DNA of 64,000 nt from Aquimarina sp. MMG016 (GTDB lineage: Bacteria; Bacteroidota; Bacteroidia; Flavobacteriales; Flavobacteriaceae), in assembly GCF_018100805.1 (NCBI RefSeq), contig NZ_JAGJEA010000008.1, positions 62,001-126,000 on the forward strand, read 5' to 3'. The translations under genes were made by a program, and so were the position numbers. Of the stretch, positions 34,714 to 44,526 are shown one piece after another. The notes beneath the pieces are model-generated. The model did no database searches and was not told where the DNA came from. It saw only the letters and a program-made list of their open reading frames with translations. Numbering within the stretch: position 1 is the first letter of the stretch; every line of letters starts with the position of its first letter.

Positions 34714-37566
34714 ATGCAAACTGACTCATTCAAACTGCGCCATATAGGTCCATCAAAAAAGGATCTAGGCAGTATGCTCAATACTATAAAAGTTGATTCT
34801 GTAGATCAACTTATTTACGAAACTGTTCCGGATGATATTTTATTAAAAAAGCCTTTAAATCTTGATAAAGCGCTAAGCGAACAGGAATATGCAGCTCATA
34901 TGCATAAATTATCTGCCGAGAACAAAGTTTTTAAATCCTATATCGGATTAGGATACCACGAAGCTTGTTTACCAGCTGTAATACAACGTAACATATTAGA
35001 AAATCCAGGTTGGTATACCGCCTATACACCATATCAGGCAGAAATTGCACAAGGTAGATTAGAAGCCTTGCTAAATTACCAAACTATGATCTGTGACCTT
35101 ACAGGTATGGAACTGGCCAATGCATCCTTATTGGATGAAAGTACCGCTGCAGCAGAAGCTATGACCATGTTATTTGCAGTACGTTCCAGAGATCAGAAAA
35201 AAAGGGGGGTTAGCAAATTCTTCATTTCAGAAGAAATACTTCCTCAAACCCTATCACTACTAAAAACCAGAGCAATTCCGCTGGATATTGAACTGGTGAT
35301 TGGCGACCACCGGGAATTTGATTTTTCTACCGAATTCTATGGAGCTATTTTACAATATCCAGGAAAATCAGGACAGGTATATGATTATGCAGATTTTGTT
35401 GCCAATGCGCATCAGGCAGAAATCAAAGTAGCCGTAGCTGCAGATATCTTAAGCTTGGTATCGCTGAAGTCACCTGGAAGCTTTGACGCAGATGTAGTTG
35501 TAGGTACAACACAACGTTTTGGTATTCCATTAGGATATGGAGGGCCACACGCAGCTTTTTTTGCAACTCGCGAAGAATACAAAAGAAATATACCCGGAAG
35601 AATTATTGGGGTTACTCAGGATATGAATGGCAACCGTGCGTTACGTATGGCTCTGCAGACCAGAGAACAACATATCAAACGTGATAAAGCAACATCTAAT
35701 ATCTGCACAGCTCAGGTATTACTAGCTGTTATGGCCGGAATGTACGCCGTATATCACGGATCAGAAGGATTGCAATATATTGCAAACAAAGTACATAGTG
35801 CTACATCAACATTAAGTAATACGCTACAACAGTTAGGTTTCGAACAAGATAATAGCACTTATTTTGATACTATTAGCATTAAGGCAAATGCTGCCAAAGT
35901 AAAAGAAATAGCAGAAGCTCACGAAGTAAATTTCTATTATCCGAATACTGAAACCGTTTCTATTGCTCTTAATGAAGCTACTACTCTAGAAGATATAAAT
36001 ACGATTGTAACTATTTTTGCAAAAGCTATTGAAAAAGAAACTATTGCAATTAAAGAGATAAGCAATGCAACTGTAATTGATCAACAGCTAAAGCGTAATA
36101 CACCATTCTTAACCAATGAAGTATTTAATACCTACCATTCTGAAACAGAATTGATGCGTTATATCAAGAAGTTGGAAAGAAAAGATTTATCACTAAATCA
36201 TTCTATGATTCCGCTGGGATCTTGTACAATGAAGCTTAATGCCGCTTCAGAAATGTTACCACTTAGTGATCCACAATGGGGTAATATTCACCCTTTTGTA
36301 CCAATAGAGCAAGCAAAGGGATACCAGGAAGTACTTAAAAAACTAGAAGATCAACTTACAGAAATTACCGGTTTTGCCGCAACATCATTACAACCTAATT
36401 CTGGGGCGCAAGGAGAATTTGCAGGACTCATGGTGATCCGTGCTTATCACGAATCCAGAGGAGATCATCATCGTAATATATGTCTTATTCCATCTTCTGC
36501 TCATGGTACCAATCCAGCTTCGGCGGTGATGGCCGGTATGAAGGTAGTAGTGACTAAAGCTACAGAAGAAGGAAATATTGATGTAGAAGACCTAAGAGAA
36601 AAAGCATTAAAGCATAAAGATAATTTAGCCGCTTTGATGGTGACCTACCCTTCGACTCACGGAGTGTATGAATCTGCTATTAAAGAAATTACTACAATTA
36701 TCCACGACCATGGCGGTCAGGTATATATGGATGGTGCCAATATGAATGCCCAGGTAGGATTAACCAATCCCGGAGCCATTGGTGCAGATGTATGTCACCT
36801 CAACCTTCATAAAACCTTTGCCATCCCACACGGTGGTGGTGGACCTGGAGTTGGACCGATCTGTGTAGCATCACAACTGGTTCCTTTTCTTCCGAGTAAT
36901 CCAATCATTACAACCGGAGGAGATCAGGCAATTACTGCTATTTCCGCAGCACCTTGGGGATCAGCCCTGGCTTGTCTGATATCATATGGATATATCAAGA
37001 TGCTAGGCACCAAAGGACTTAAAGAATCCACAGAGTATGCTATTCTGAATGCTAATTATATCAAAGAACGATTAGCAGGACATTATGATACTTTATACTC
37101 CGGTGAACGCGGTCGTGCGGCTCACGAAATGATTATTGATTGTCGACCATTTAAAGCTCACGGAATCGAAGTAACCGATATTGCAAAACGATTAATGGAC
37201 TACGGTTTCCATGCGCCTACAGTTTCTTTCCCTGTAGCAGGAACGATTATGATAGAACCTACAGAGAGTGAAAGCAAAGCAGAATTAGATCGTTTCTGTG
37301 ATGCTTTGATTTCTATCCGTCAGGAAATTGCAGAAGCCAGTGCGGACAATCCTAACAATGTGATGAAGAATGCACCGCATACTTTAGCTATGCTCACTTC
37401 AGATTCTTGGGATTTCCCATACACAAGAGAACAAGCTGCTTATCCATTATCTTATATTGCAGAAAATAAATTCTGGCCATCGGTACGTCGTGTAGACGAT
37501 GCTTATGGAGATAGAAACTTGATCTGTACTTGTGCTCCTATTGAGGAGTATATGGAAGAGGTATAA
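34714..37566 (+). CDS. gcvP: Glycine dehydrogenase (aminomethyl-transferring), P protein
   Basis: 950 residues from ATG 34714 (an earlier ATG at 34675 overlaps the promoter). Full-length fused P protein: N-terminal half (RHIGPSKKDLGSML ... YTPYQAEIAQGRLEALLNYQ), C-terminal half with the PLP lysine in NLHKTFAIPHGGGGPGVGP and the conserved SAHGTNPASA loop. It decarboxylates glycine with PLP and passes the methylamine to the H protein. The other glycine-cleavage genes are not in this window. Terminator follows. Confidence 0.97.
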   Translation: MQTDSFKLRHIGPSKKDLGSMLNTIKVDSVDQLIYETVPDDILLKKPLNLDKALSEQEYAAHMHKLSAENKVFKSYIGLGYHEACLPAVIQRNILENPGWYTAYTPYQAEIAQGRLEALLNYQTMICDLTGMELANASLLDESTAAAEAMTMLFAVRSRDQKKRGVSKFFISEEILPQTLSLLKTRAIPLDIELVIGDHREFDFSTEFYGAILQYPGKSGQVYDYADFVANAHQAEIKVAVAADILSLVSLKSPGSFDADVVVGTTQRFGIPLGYGGPHAAFFATREEYKRNIPGRIIGVTQDMNGNRALRMALQTREQHIKRDKATSNICTAQVLLAVMAGMYAVYHGSEGLQYIANKVHSATSTLSNTLQQLGFEQDNSTYFDTISIKANAAKVKEIAEAHEVNFYYPNTETVSIALNEATTLEDINTIVTIFAKAIEKETIAIKEISNATVIDQQLKRNTPFLTNEVFNTYHSETELMRYIKKLERKDLSLNHSMIPLGSCTMKLNAASEMLPLSDPQWGNIHPFVPIEQAKGYQEVLKKLEDQLTEITGFAATSLQPNSGAQGEFAGLMVIRAYHESRGDHHRNICLIPSSAHGTNPASAVMAGMKVVVTKATEEGNIDVEDLREKALKHKDNLAALMVTYPSTHGVYESAIKEITTIIHDHGGQVYMDGANMNAQVGLTNPGAIGADVCHLNLHKTFAIPHGGGGPGVGPICVASQLVPFLPSNPIITTGGDQAITAISAAPWGSALACLISYGYIKMLGTKGLKESTEYAILNANYIKERLAGHYDTLYSGERGRAAHEMIIDCRPFKAHGIEVTDIAKRLMDYGFHAPTVSFPVAGTIMIEPTESESKAELDRFCDALISIRQEIAEASADNPNNVMKNAPHTLAMLTSDSWDFPYTREQAAYPLSYIAENKFWPSVRRVDDAYGDRNLICTCAPIEEYMEEV

Positions 37567-37585
37567 AATTAAATAACACTTATAT

Positions 37586-37622
37586 AAAAGCCTGAAATTG
37601 ATTCAATTTCAGGCTTTTTGTT
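37586..37622 (+). terminator. gcvP terminator
   Basis: AAAAGCCTGAAATTG (37586-37600) pairs perfectly with CAATTTCAGGCTTTT (37604-37618), then TTGTTTT. Confidence 0.88.
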
Positions 37623-37647
37623 TTACTTAAGGTTATACATGAGCAAT

Positions 37648-37662
37648 GAAGTTGCAAACTTC
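37648..37662. repeat. REP-like palindrome, module A
   Basis: GAAGTT-GCA-AACTTC stem-loop, same core as at 42007-42029 and 48267-48289. The left-most copy of a repeat family that otherwise clusters to the right. Confidence 0.6.
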
Positions 37663-37804
37663 GTCTTTATTTAGCAATTCTATATTGTTTGAAATTAATC
37701 GGTGGATACATGATCCATACAAATGAAGAGAATATCAGTAGATCCGTATAATTCGATGATTCAGAAACTTCGATGCTCAAAGACTCACCTCTCACCTTTA
37801 CTCC

Positions 37805-38233
37805 CTAAAGCGTAATTTCTAAGTTTCCTGAATCCACATTTACATGACAACAATCAGTGCTCACAGTATAATTGCTACTGATCACTTCCTGATTATTGAG
37901 AAACCCATTAAATTGAATTTGTCGCTCTTGATTTACTCCCAGAGTTCCATCTTGTATTAATGGATACTTTCCGGATTGTTGTGCATTCAAAAGTTGATCC
38001 GGAGTCAATATAATGGTAAGATCATTTCCATTTTCTGTATCGATCACCTCAAAAGAATCTAAAGCCACAGGATTCTGGTTTTGATCTGTGATGGATACCG
38101 AAAATCGTATCAATACTAAGGTGCAGATTGCATTTTCACAATCTGAATTGGAATCATCATCATTGCAGGATATCTGGATAAGTGTAAAAAGGATAGATAA
38201 TACTACTATAAATAATTTGCGTGAATTGATCAT
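37805..38233 (-). CDS. Predicted lipoprotein, unknown
   Basis: 142 residues from ATG 38231-38233. Signal peptide with lipobox IQISC, then an Asp/Ser-rich tether (NDDDSNSDCE) and a beta-rich domain with four further cysteines (CENAIC and the pair CC near the end). No family recognised. Together with the FKBP lipoprotein it forms a short minus-strand pair, 97 bp apart. Expected on the outer membrane. Confidence 0.7.
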   Translation of the reverse strand: MINSRKLFIVVLSILFTLIQISCNDDDSNSDCENAICTLVLIRFSVSITDQNQNPVALDSFEVIDTENGNDLTIILTPDQLLNAQQSGKYPLIQDGTLGVNQERQIQFNGFLNNQEVISSNYTVSTDCCHVNVDSGNLEITL

Positions 38234-38330
38234 TGTTTTTATTTTATGATGCAAAAAAAGCAGATTAGTTGCTTCAAAACTCTGACCAACCTCAAATTAT
38301 TGTAGTTATAGTAAGCTGTTTAGAATTTAT

Positions 38331-38798
38331 TTAATTCACAGAAATCAATTTCACATCAAACAGTAATACAGAACCTGCAGGAATTGGTCCTATCGTTCTA
38401 CCACCATATCCCAGGTGTGCTGGTATCAATAGTGTACCGCTACCACCTTCTTTAAAATAAGGAATCCCTTCTGTCCAACCTTGTATAACCTGTCGTAAAC
38501 CAAAAGAAACACCATTGGCACTGCTTTCATCAAACACGGTACCATTGGTAAAATATCCTTTATACGCTACAGTAACATTATCATCTGCTGTGGGTTGAGC
38601 ACCCGTTCCCGGCTCATCAATGATATAATATAATCCTGTATCACTTTTCTCAGCAATTAGATTATTATCTTCTAAATATTTTGTGATTTCCTGCTCATTT
38701 GCCTCGGTATAATCCCTCTCTACAAATGGCACATTATCCGTACTAGTATTACAGGAAACAAAAAGTATAATTACAAATGCAAATATCGTGTATTTCAT
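38331..38798 (-). CDS. FKBP-type peptidyl-prolyl isomerase lipoprotein
   Basis: 155 residues. Lipobox LFVSC (Cys16), spacer, then an FKBP domain (~60-155): VTVAYKGYFTNGTVFDES, VIQGWTEGIPYFKEGG, LLIPAHLGYGGR and the closing GSVLLFDVKLISV. It helps fold envelope proteins by proline isomerisation, anchored in a membrane. Gliding-associated FKBPs (GldI) have a similar layout, but this is not clearly one of them. Confidence 0.93.
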   Translation of the reverse strand: MKYTIFAFVIILFVSCNTSTDNVPFVERDYTEANEQEITKYLEDNNLIAEKSDTGLYYIIDEPGTGAQPTADDNVTVAYKGYFTNGTVFDESSANGVSFGLRQVIQGWTEGIPYFKEGGSGTLLIPAHLGYGGRTIGPIPAGSVLLFDVKLISVN

Positions 38799-39076
38799 AC
38801 GTTCAAATTTTAGTAATTATTTAAAAATAAGTTAATTATAAAATTGAGAACGTATATAACCGCTACGCTCTCACATTAAAAATTTTAAACATTACCTTTT
38901 GTAAAGAAATTTTTAAAATTTATTAATGTTCGTTTTATATATCTATTTTTAAAAGAGGTCACAAAGCTAAAACTATCTTACTTCTTAAGAAATATTATTT
39001 TGAAAAATAAAGCCATAAGCTTTTTATGACAAAAGGGGAATACTTGACAGTACTAGTTAAATCCGAGCTATCAGGT

Positions 39077-39448
39077 TTATTTTTTCTCAACTAATTCTAA
39101 ATATTTATCTTTTCCAATTGTTAAATAATATAGCGGATATAAAAATACGATTCCTGCAATTATTCCGAATATTAAGTTTTTAGTGAATATAAGAAGCCCT
39201 GCTAATAACATAAATGTAACCTTAACAATACCTTCATTTTTAAAACTACTGAGAGTCAATATTGTGATCTCATCATCTGTAATAGTTACATTTATTTTTT
39301 GACTACCGCACCAAGCAGATTTAGCATAAATTTCGTGTTGCCCATTTTCTATTTCATATTCTTTATCTTCTTTTTTTATGGTACCATAGTCTCTCTGGTT
39401 AATAAAAATCTTTGCTCCGGTTGAACTCTCAATTTTAATTTTTCCCAT
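39077..39448 (-). CDS. PEGA-like small protein with C-terminal membrane helices
   Basis: 123 residues. N-terminal ~70 residues form a beta domain (KIKIESSTGAKIFINQRDYGTI ... ENGQHEIYAKS) that resembles the PEGA-like surface domain; two hydrophobic helices follow (VKVTFMLLAGLLIF and IIAGIVFLYPLYYL). The start has no signal peptide, so the domain faces the cytoplasm or the protein inserts by its tail. Function unknown. Confidence 0.6.
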   Translation of the reverse strand: MGKIKIESSTGAKIFINQRDYGTIKKEDKEYEIENGQHEIYAKSAWCGSQKINVTITDDEITILTLSSFKNEGIVKVTFMLLAGLLIFTKNLIFGIIAGIVFLYPLYYLTIGKDKYLELVEKK

Positions 39449-40024
39449 TTTTTAGTTCTGATTAATTTTGAATTATTGTATTGATATTCAGCTGTCTACT
39501 ATCTTGTCAAATTTCCTAAAAACCTATTCAATTTTCATTCTTTTTAGTTTCGTTAGTAAAAGAAATTAATAGAGTCTCTTATGTGTGGAAAGTTTTACAA
39601 CCTTTTAATATTTGTACCGTAGCAAGGCAAAATGTTACCTCAGGATTGAGTTTTTATACATATTGATCGTTTATTTGCTGCAAACATTGTACTCTGTTAT
39701 CCTGCTTGTCAATGATGTTATGACCTTACAAACTTCGTAGAGCGGGTTGCACATAACCGCACGGATTACAAATCCGCGCCAGCGGGTTATGTCAATCCTT
39801 GACGTTACTAGTCAAAGGCATAACAGGAACACATACTAAGATGAGTTGGGGCTTGCCTCAAGGATTTTATAAGAAACAATCTATTTATTCTTAATCAGAA
39901 AGTAAAATACTATTTTTACACATTAAAAATTTCGTAATTGTAGCAAAGATATTTCATTAGGTGTTATAGTATGTGGTATAAGGGCGAACTATATGAAATG
40001 TAAAATATAATATTTTCAGAGTAA
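39449..40024. other. Intergenic region carrying a REP-like element
   Basis: 576 bases without a supported gene. The middle (39731-39790) holds nested inverted repeats described separately; the rest is AT-rich, with no clear promoter. It marks the left edge of the repeat-rich accessory region. Confidence 0.5.
39731..39790. repeat. REP-like element, modules A (half) and B
   Basis: A half-palindrome AACTTCGTAG (39731-39740), AGCGGG, then an outer stem ATAACC (39753-39758) / GGTTAT (39785-39790) enclosing CGGATT-ACA-AATCCG (39762-39776). The same modules recur at 48267-48336 and 49481-49495, with small differences. Confidence 0.75.
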
Positions 40025-41926
40025 GTGAGTAAAATTATTACCTATCGTCCCGATATTGATGGCTTAAGGGCAATTTCAGTATTCCTTGTAATTCTATTTC
40101 ATGTCGATCTTTCATTATTTAGTGGTGGGTTTGTTGGTGTCGATGTATTCTTTGTGATTTCGGGCTATTTAATAACGAGTTCCATAAATAAACAACTCCT
40201 TAATAATTCTTTTTCTTTTAAAGAATTTTATGTAAGAAGAATACGAAGGATTATTCCTGTTTTGATTTTTGTTTTAGTGGTGGTCACTATTCCTGCATGG
40301 TTATTTTTATTCTCCAGTGATTTTGAAAGTTATTCTCGAACAGTTTTACATACCATGTTAAGTACTAATAACTTTTATTTATGGTCTAATAGTAATAATT
40401 ATTTTGTCGAGAATACTCAATTTATGCCATTGTTGCATACCTGGTCTTTATCTGTTGAAGAGCAATTTTATTTGATCTGGCCCATTTTACTGTTAATCCT
40501 TCATCGTTTTTTAAGTTTAAATACTAGAGTCTATACTGTTATTGCTCTTTTGGTTTGTGCTATTCTGCTATCCATATATTTGACAGGAGAGGATAAATCA
40601 ATGGCATACTACTTATTACCAGCTCGCTTTTTTGAGGTTTTGATGGGAGCAACATTAGCCATATTGTGGGAGCGAATTCCAAAGCTTACCAAGCCAATAA
40701 ATCATACGATTTCTATTATAGGAATTTTACTTGTTTTTATACCAGCTATAGTATTGACGAAATGGAGTGTTTTTCCTGGTTTAAATGCTTTTTGGCCTTG
40801 TTTGGGAGCTGTATTACTAATTCTGTCAGGGAAAGAAAAAGATTCGAAAGGTATTGTTAATAGCCTATTAGAGTTTCGGGGTATTGTATTTTTAGGTTTA
40901 CTATCATATTCTATGTATCTGTGGCATTGGCCAATCATCGTGTTTATAAAATATTTAGGCTTTGAACTAACGCTAACTTTAGTTCTAGCGATTATTATGG
41001 CTACGATTTTATTATCGTATTTTTCCTGGAAATTCGTAGAACAGCCTTTTAGGCATACCTTCAAGTATACCTTTTCTAAAACATTAAGGTATATTTTATT
41101 TCCAAGTTTACTGATTGCTGGTTTGATTTATGGAGTAATTGATGGTAAAGATGGTTTTCCTGATCGTTTTCCTAATCTAACTGAGTTTAACAAAAAAGTA
41201 AATTTCCCATCTGATGTAAGACCTCAATGTTACAATAAACAAAAAATTGGAGAGTATGAAGAGTGTAATATAGGGGTGGTTAAAAATAAGGTAGATGGTA
41301 TTTTAATAGGGGATTCCCTTGGAGGTCATTCAGCCTATTTTATGGATGTATTAGCCAAAGATGCCAATATGTATTTTTATGTTAGCGCGGCTCCTGGTTA
41401 TCCCATATTACGCAATCTGGATTTTCCAGATCACTACGGGGATGGCTATGGAAAAAGAAGGCTCGAATATGCTAAAAATATGGATATCATCTGCATTGCA
41501 TCATTTTGGGAAGCCATAAAGGTTGATTCAGAAAATTACAATCAAATACTGGCATCTATAAAAGAGCTGATCGCTTTGAAAAAAACCGTAGTTATTATTG
41601 ATCATTTAAGGATGACAACTGAAGCTAATGTACATAAAATGAAGTTGCATAAAATCAAAATGGGAGCTCAATTTTTGAAGGAAGATTTATTAATTCCGTT
41701 TTACAAACGTCCGGAAAAATATATTGTAACCGAAATTAAGAAAAGATTTCCATCAGTTACCATTATTAATTTAAACGATGTTATGTGTGTAGACGGTAAA
41801 TGTGATTATTCGATAAACGATCAAATCGTTTATAGAGATGTATGTCATTTAAATATAAGTGGAACAAGATCCATAGCAGAAAAGTACCTTAAAGTGAAAG
41901 GAAACCCTTTACGATTCCTAAAATAA
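40025..41926 (+). CDS. OafA-type acyltransferase with SGNH domain
   Basis: 633 residues from GTG 40025. Residues 1-~350 are the ten-helix acyltransferase_3 domain (YRPDIDGLRAISVFLVILFH, with catalytic His26 and RRIRRIIP loop); residues ~390-633 are a periplasmic SGNH esterase-like domain (GDSLGG nucleophile region and a D-x-x-H dyad in YRDVCHLNISGT). Such enzymes O-acetylate surface polysaccharide or peptidoglycan. The adjacent REP-like repeats and isolation from glycan genes suggest acquisition as a single gene. GTG start follows RBS-poor sequence. Confidence 0.9.
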   Translation: MSKIITYRPDIDGLRAISVFLVILFHVDLSLFSGGFVGVDVFFVISGYLITSSINKQLLNNSFSFKEFYVRRIRRIIPVLIFVLVVVTIPAWLFLFSSDFESYSRTVLHTMLSTNNFYLWSNSNNYFVENTQFMPLLHTWSLSVEEQFYLIWPILLLILHRFLSLNTRVYTVIALLVCAILLSIYLTGEDKSMAYYLLPARFFEVLMGATLAILWERIPKLTKPINHTISIIGILLVFIPAIVLTKWSVFPGLNAFWPCLGAVLLILSGKEKDSKGIVNSLLEFRGIVFLGLLSYSMYLWHWPIIVFIKYLGFELTLTLVLAIIMATILLSYFSWKFVEQPFRHTFKYTFSKTLRYILFPSLLIAGLIYGVIDGKDGFPDRFPNLTEFNKKVNFPSDVRPQCYNKQKIGEYEECNIGVVKNKVDGILIGDSLGGHSAYFMDVLAKDANMYFYVSAAPGYPILRNLDFPDHYGDGYGKRRLEYAKNMDIICIASFWEAIKVDSENYNQILASIKELIALKKTVVIIDHLRMTTEANVHKMKLHKIKMGAQFLKEDLLIPFYKRPEKYIVTEIKKRFPSVTIINLNDVMCVDGKCDYSINDQIVYRDVCHLNISGTRSIAEKYLKVKGNPLRFLK

Positions 41927-41978
41927 CGATCCGAAGAAAATAGACAACGAAACCAAATTGCCTGAATCCATTTTAGAG

Positions 41979-42036
41979 TTGCAGGAAGTATCTTGAAGAT
42001 AACGGGCTACGAAGTTGCAAACTTCGTAGAGCGGGG
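41979..42036. repeat. 58-bp repeat copy with 10-bp palindrome (module A)
   Basis: Nearly identical to 48239-48296 (about four differences in 58 bases). Contains CTACGAAGTT (42007-42016), GCA, AACTTCGTAG (42020-42029), then AGCGGGG. Confidence 0.8.
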
Positions 42037-42039
42037 TTT

Positions 42040-42627
42040 CTAATTTTCTTTAGGAGGGGGTAATTTGGTAAACTGCTCATGTCCTTCTTCATTAGACCCT
42101 AATGCTATAGATAGTAACAGAAGTGTTTTATAAAAAGGTTTTTCTAAATCGTTTTTATTTAAAACATCTAAAATTATGGAAGCATATCCTTTAAAACTCA
42201 TATTTTCTGTTTTACTTGAATTAGTCATACTATTTAGTAATAGGAATACTTTAGAATCTTTTGAGTTGGTATAAGATTTGAACTCTCCTTTGAGAAGCAT
42301 TTTAGCAGTAAAACAATTTTTATTATAGTTATGTTGAAAATCAGAATTAATAATTTTAAGAAATAGTGAATTTGGTCTAGTCGCTGGTAGATAATTAATT
42401 TCAAAGACTTTTTTATAAAATTTTATATAACTATCACCAGATTTATCTTCTAAGAATTCATTCTCAATCAAAAAATCTTCATATCTCTCTAATTCTTGTT
42501 TAATATCTAACCCGGATTCACTAAATGAATTGTATAAACATTCTAAACTTAGTTTCTCTATAAGTTCATCATCTTGTGCAAAAAAATTATTAAATGACAA
42601 ACAGAGTACAATAATTGCTATTCTCAT
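42040..42627 (-). CDS. Secreted protein of unknown function
   Basis: 195 residues with signal peptide (1-18, NNFFAQ). The mature part is mainly helical and charged, with no motif I know. It is the last gene of the putative toxin-immunity array and 13 bp downstream of the double-CxxC protein, so likely cotranscribed. An auxiliary immunity role is possible but not shown. Confidence 0.6.
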   Translation of the reverse strand: MRIAIIVLCLSFNNFFAQDDELIEKLSLECLYNSFSESGLDIKQELERYEDFLIENEFLEDKSGDSYIKFYKKVFEINYLPATRPNSLFLKIINSDFQHNYNKNCFTAKMLLKGEFKSYTNSKDSKVFLLLNSMTNSSKTENMSFKGYASIILDVLNKNDLEKPFYKTLLLLSIALGSNEEGHEQFTKLPPPKEN

Positions 42628-42640
42628 TTTAATTATATAT

Positions 42641-43477
42641 TTAAGATGACCTCACAGGTAATAGATCATAGGTGTTGTATTTTATTATTTCATGTTTTAC
42701 TAGAAGATTACAAAACTCTTTGGAAATAATAATTTTTCTATTTGCCTGATGGGTTTCTGTTTCTCCAAATGACTCTTTTGTTTTGCATATCATAAAATCA
42801 AAATCTTTTCTAAAAGGAGGCATAAAATCAAGATTTCGTTGATCATATTTTTTAATACCACAAACAGGACAAAACTTTTGTGTATCATAAGTAGAACCAT
42901 CTAATTGTAAATCACTCTCTGCCTCTGGAATTACTAATTGTAGAACTGTTTCCGCAGGCTTTCCAGTATTGTGTATCAAAACATCTCTAGACTTAAGTCC
43001 AAGAGGTGCGAACACCTCTTGGAAAAAGTCTTTTTTTATAAAAGTTTCATCAAAAATCCAGTTTAAAGAAAAATGGACTTGGTTTTTCCCCCATTTAGGT
43101 TCATTTTTTATTCTGAATAGGCTAATTTGACTGTTATAAGTACAACACTTACTACATAATTTGGAATAACTCTTTTCCTTATAACCATTTTTTGGCTGTG
43201 GATACCCCTTGGGTTTACCTATATTATTGAGAATATATCTATCTGCTTTATCCAATTCTTCCTTAGAAAATTCAGAAAGAGAATGAATAAATGAAAACTC
43301 AGGAGGCTGCTTTTTAAATAATGATTTGCTAGTAAAATGATCGATTATTTTAAAATAAATTTCATTTTCTGGGATTAAAAAAGAGTCATAATTATCTCTT
43401 ATATTAATTCCAAAATTCTTTAAATACTCAACGTCCTGCTTTCTCCATTTAGCAAATATGTGGTGTTTTTTTATCAT
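42641..43477 (-). CDS. Double-CxxC (SitI6-like) putative immunity protein
   Basis: 278 residues, no signal peptide. Two cysteine pairs, C-S-K-C (about residue 105) and C-P-V-C-G (about 215), recall the double-CXXCG family that includes the SitI6 immunity protein of Myxococcus. Between them are FxxxFAPLGLKSRDVLIHNTGK and beta strands. The ATG overlaps by ATGA the stop of a short toxin-tail fragment (43474-43578), as expected for a toxin/immunity pair. The identity of the toxin it neutralises is unknown. Confidence 0.6.
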   Translation of the reverse strand: MIKKHHIFAKWRKQDVEYLKNFGINIRDNYDSFLIPENEIYFKIIDHFTSKSLFKKQPPEFSFIHSLSEFSKEELDKADRYILNNIGKPKGYPQPKNGYKEKSYSKLCSKCCTYNSQISLFRIKNEPKWGKNQVHFSLNWIFDETFIKKDFFQEVFAPLGLKSRDVLIHNTGKPAETVLQLVIPEAESDLQLDGSTYDTQKFCPVCGIKKYDQRNLDFMPPFRKDFDFMICKTKESFGETETHQANRKIIISKEFCNLLVKHEIIKYNTYDLLPVRSS

Positions 43478-43578
43478 AATCCAAAAGCTAATAATATTTC
43501 TGGGTAATCTGCATAAATTTCTCTAGCTGCATTTATAATTTCTGACCGGGGAGTATTCGAGAAGTATTTAGTTTTTAA
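43474..43578 (-). pseudogene. Orphan C-terminal tail of a toxin (no start)
   Basis: A 34-codon frame on the minus strand reads LKTKYFSNTPRS, then EIINAAREIYADYPEILLAFGL up to TGA 43474-43476. It is closed upstream by TAA at 43579-43581 and has no start. The helix EIINAAREIYADYPEIL resembles the C-terminal end of large secreted proteins or toxins. Its stop overlaps the ATG of the immunity-like gene at 43477. It also overlaps the 3' end of the 43568 gene. It seems to be a displaced cassette tip or the relic of a deleted toxin. Confidence 0.55.
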
Positions 43579-44437
43579 TTACTCTTTGTTTAGTAGGTTT
43601 AATCGAATGTTTTTGGGTTTTGTAAATTGTCTTGGTCCCTTTTAAGGAATTATCTTCAATTGTGATTTCAATAGGGTAATATTTACTCAAAATTGTCGAG
43701 TCTTTTACTATAGGATGATATTGGCAGTTTATATCTTTAGTAACATAGTAATTCTCCATAATTATTTTTTCAAATTTTTTTGAATGTTTATCGATAACTT
43801 TTGAATCTTTAAAAAAGAAAGCAAAAACTCCATTTTTTAATATGTTTTTCTTTTTTTTCACTACAACTCTGAAACATTCAAAACCTTTAATATTTTTGCG
43901 ATCTTCTGGATACTCTTCAATATTTATTATTTCCTCATCTTTAGGTAATGTCATACTAAATTGTACTCTCTTCAAACTAACATAAGTGGAATCCTTAAAC
44001 AAAAAATTTTCTTTAGAACCATCGTTTTTATTTATTCGTGTAATTTCATCCGAATCTAAGTTTCTTGAATCATAAAACTTATATTCAATTATAGAATCTT
44101 TAAAAGTATATTCATGTTTCATTTGAATTCCTGAGTAGCTGCCCGGATCAAGATCAAGTTTTATTGCAGGTATCAATTTTTCTTTAAGAAGAGTTTGCAC
44201 TTCTATAGAATCTATTTCTTTACCTTCTTTTTGATACTTTTCAACCATAAAATCTTTAAAAAACTCAGTGAAATTTACTACAAGTTTTTTAAGGGACTGA
44301 TTAATTAAATCTTGATTTATTGTCATTTTTTCACCAACCAATACTAAATTTCCATCAGTGGGACAATCGGATTGAGGGTAAAAGTTAAATGTTAAAAACA
44401 AAAAGAAAAAAAATGAAATAAATTTTTGATTTGTCAT
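43568..44437 (-). CDS. Secreted protein of unknown function
   Basis: 289 residues. Signal peptide (1-~22: FFFFLFLTFNFYPQS), then a Lys/Asp-rich mainly beta body with no recognised family. There is a final basic tail (KTQKHSIKPTKQRVIKN). Separated from the upstream toxin-immunity pair by a terminator hairpin and followed by the orphan toxin tail. Very AT-rich coding. It may be an accessory periplasmic factor in the toxin locus. Confidence 0.6.
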   Translation of the reverse strand: MTNQKFISFFFFLFLTFNFYPQSDCPTDGNLVLVGEKMTINQDLINQSLKKLVVNFTEFFKDFMVEKYQKEGKEIDSIEVQTLLKEKLIPAIKLDLDPGSYSGIQMKHEYTFKDSIIEYKFYDSRNLDSDEITRINKNDGSKENFLFKDSTYVSLKRVQFSMTLPKDEEIINIEEYPEDRKNIKGFECFRVVVKKKKNILKNGVFAFFFKDSKVIDKHSKKFEKIIMENYYVTKDINCQYHPIVKDSTILSKYYPIEITIEDNSLKGTKTIYKTQKHSIKPTKQRVIKN

Positions 44438-44488
44438 TACAAGTTATTTTTTATCAGAGCTATTAAGATGTTGGTCAATTTTAATTGA

Positions 44489-44515
44489 AACCCCAAAGTT
44501 TTAGGCTTTGGGGTT
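44489..44515 (-). terminator. Terminator of the WHH toxin-immunity operon
   Basis: AACCCCAAAG (44489-44498) pairs with CTTTGGGGTT (44506-44515), loop of 7. On the minus strand it lies 12 bases past the immunity gene, followed by a T/A-rich run. Confidence 0.75.
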
Positions 44516-44526
44516 ATATAAGTCAT

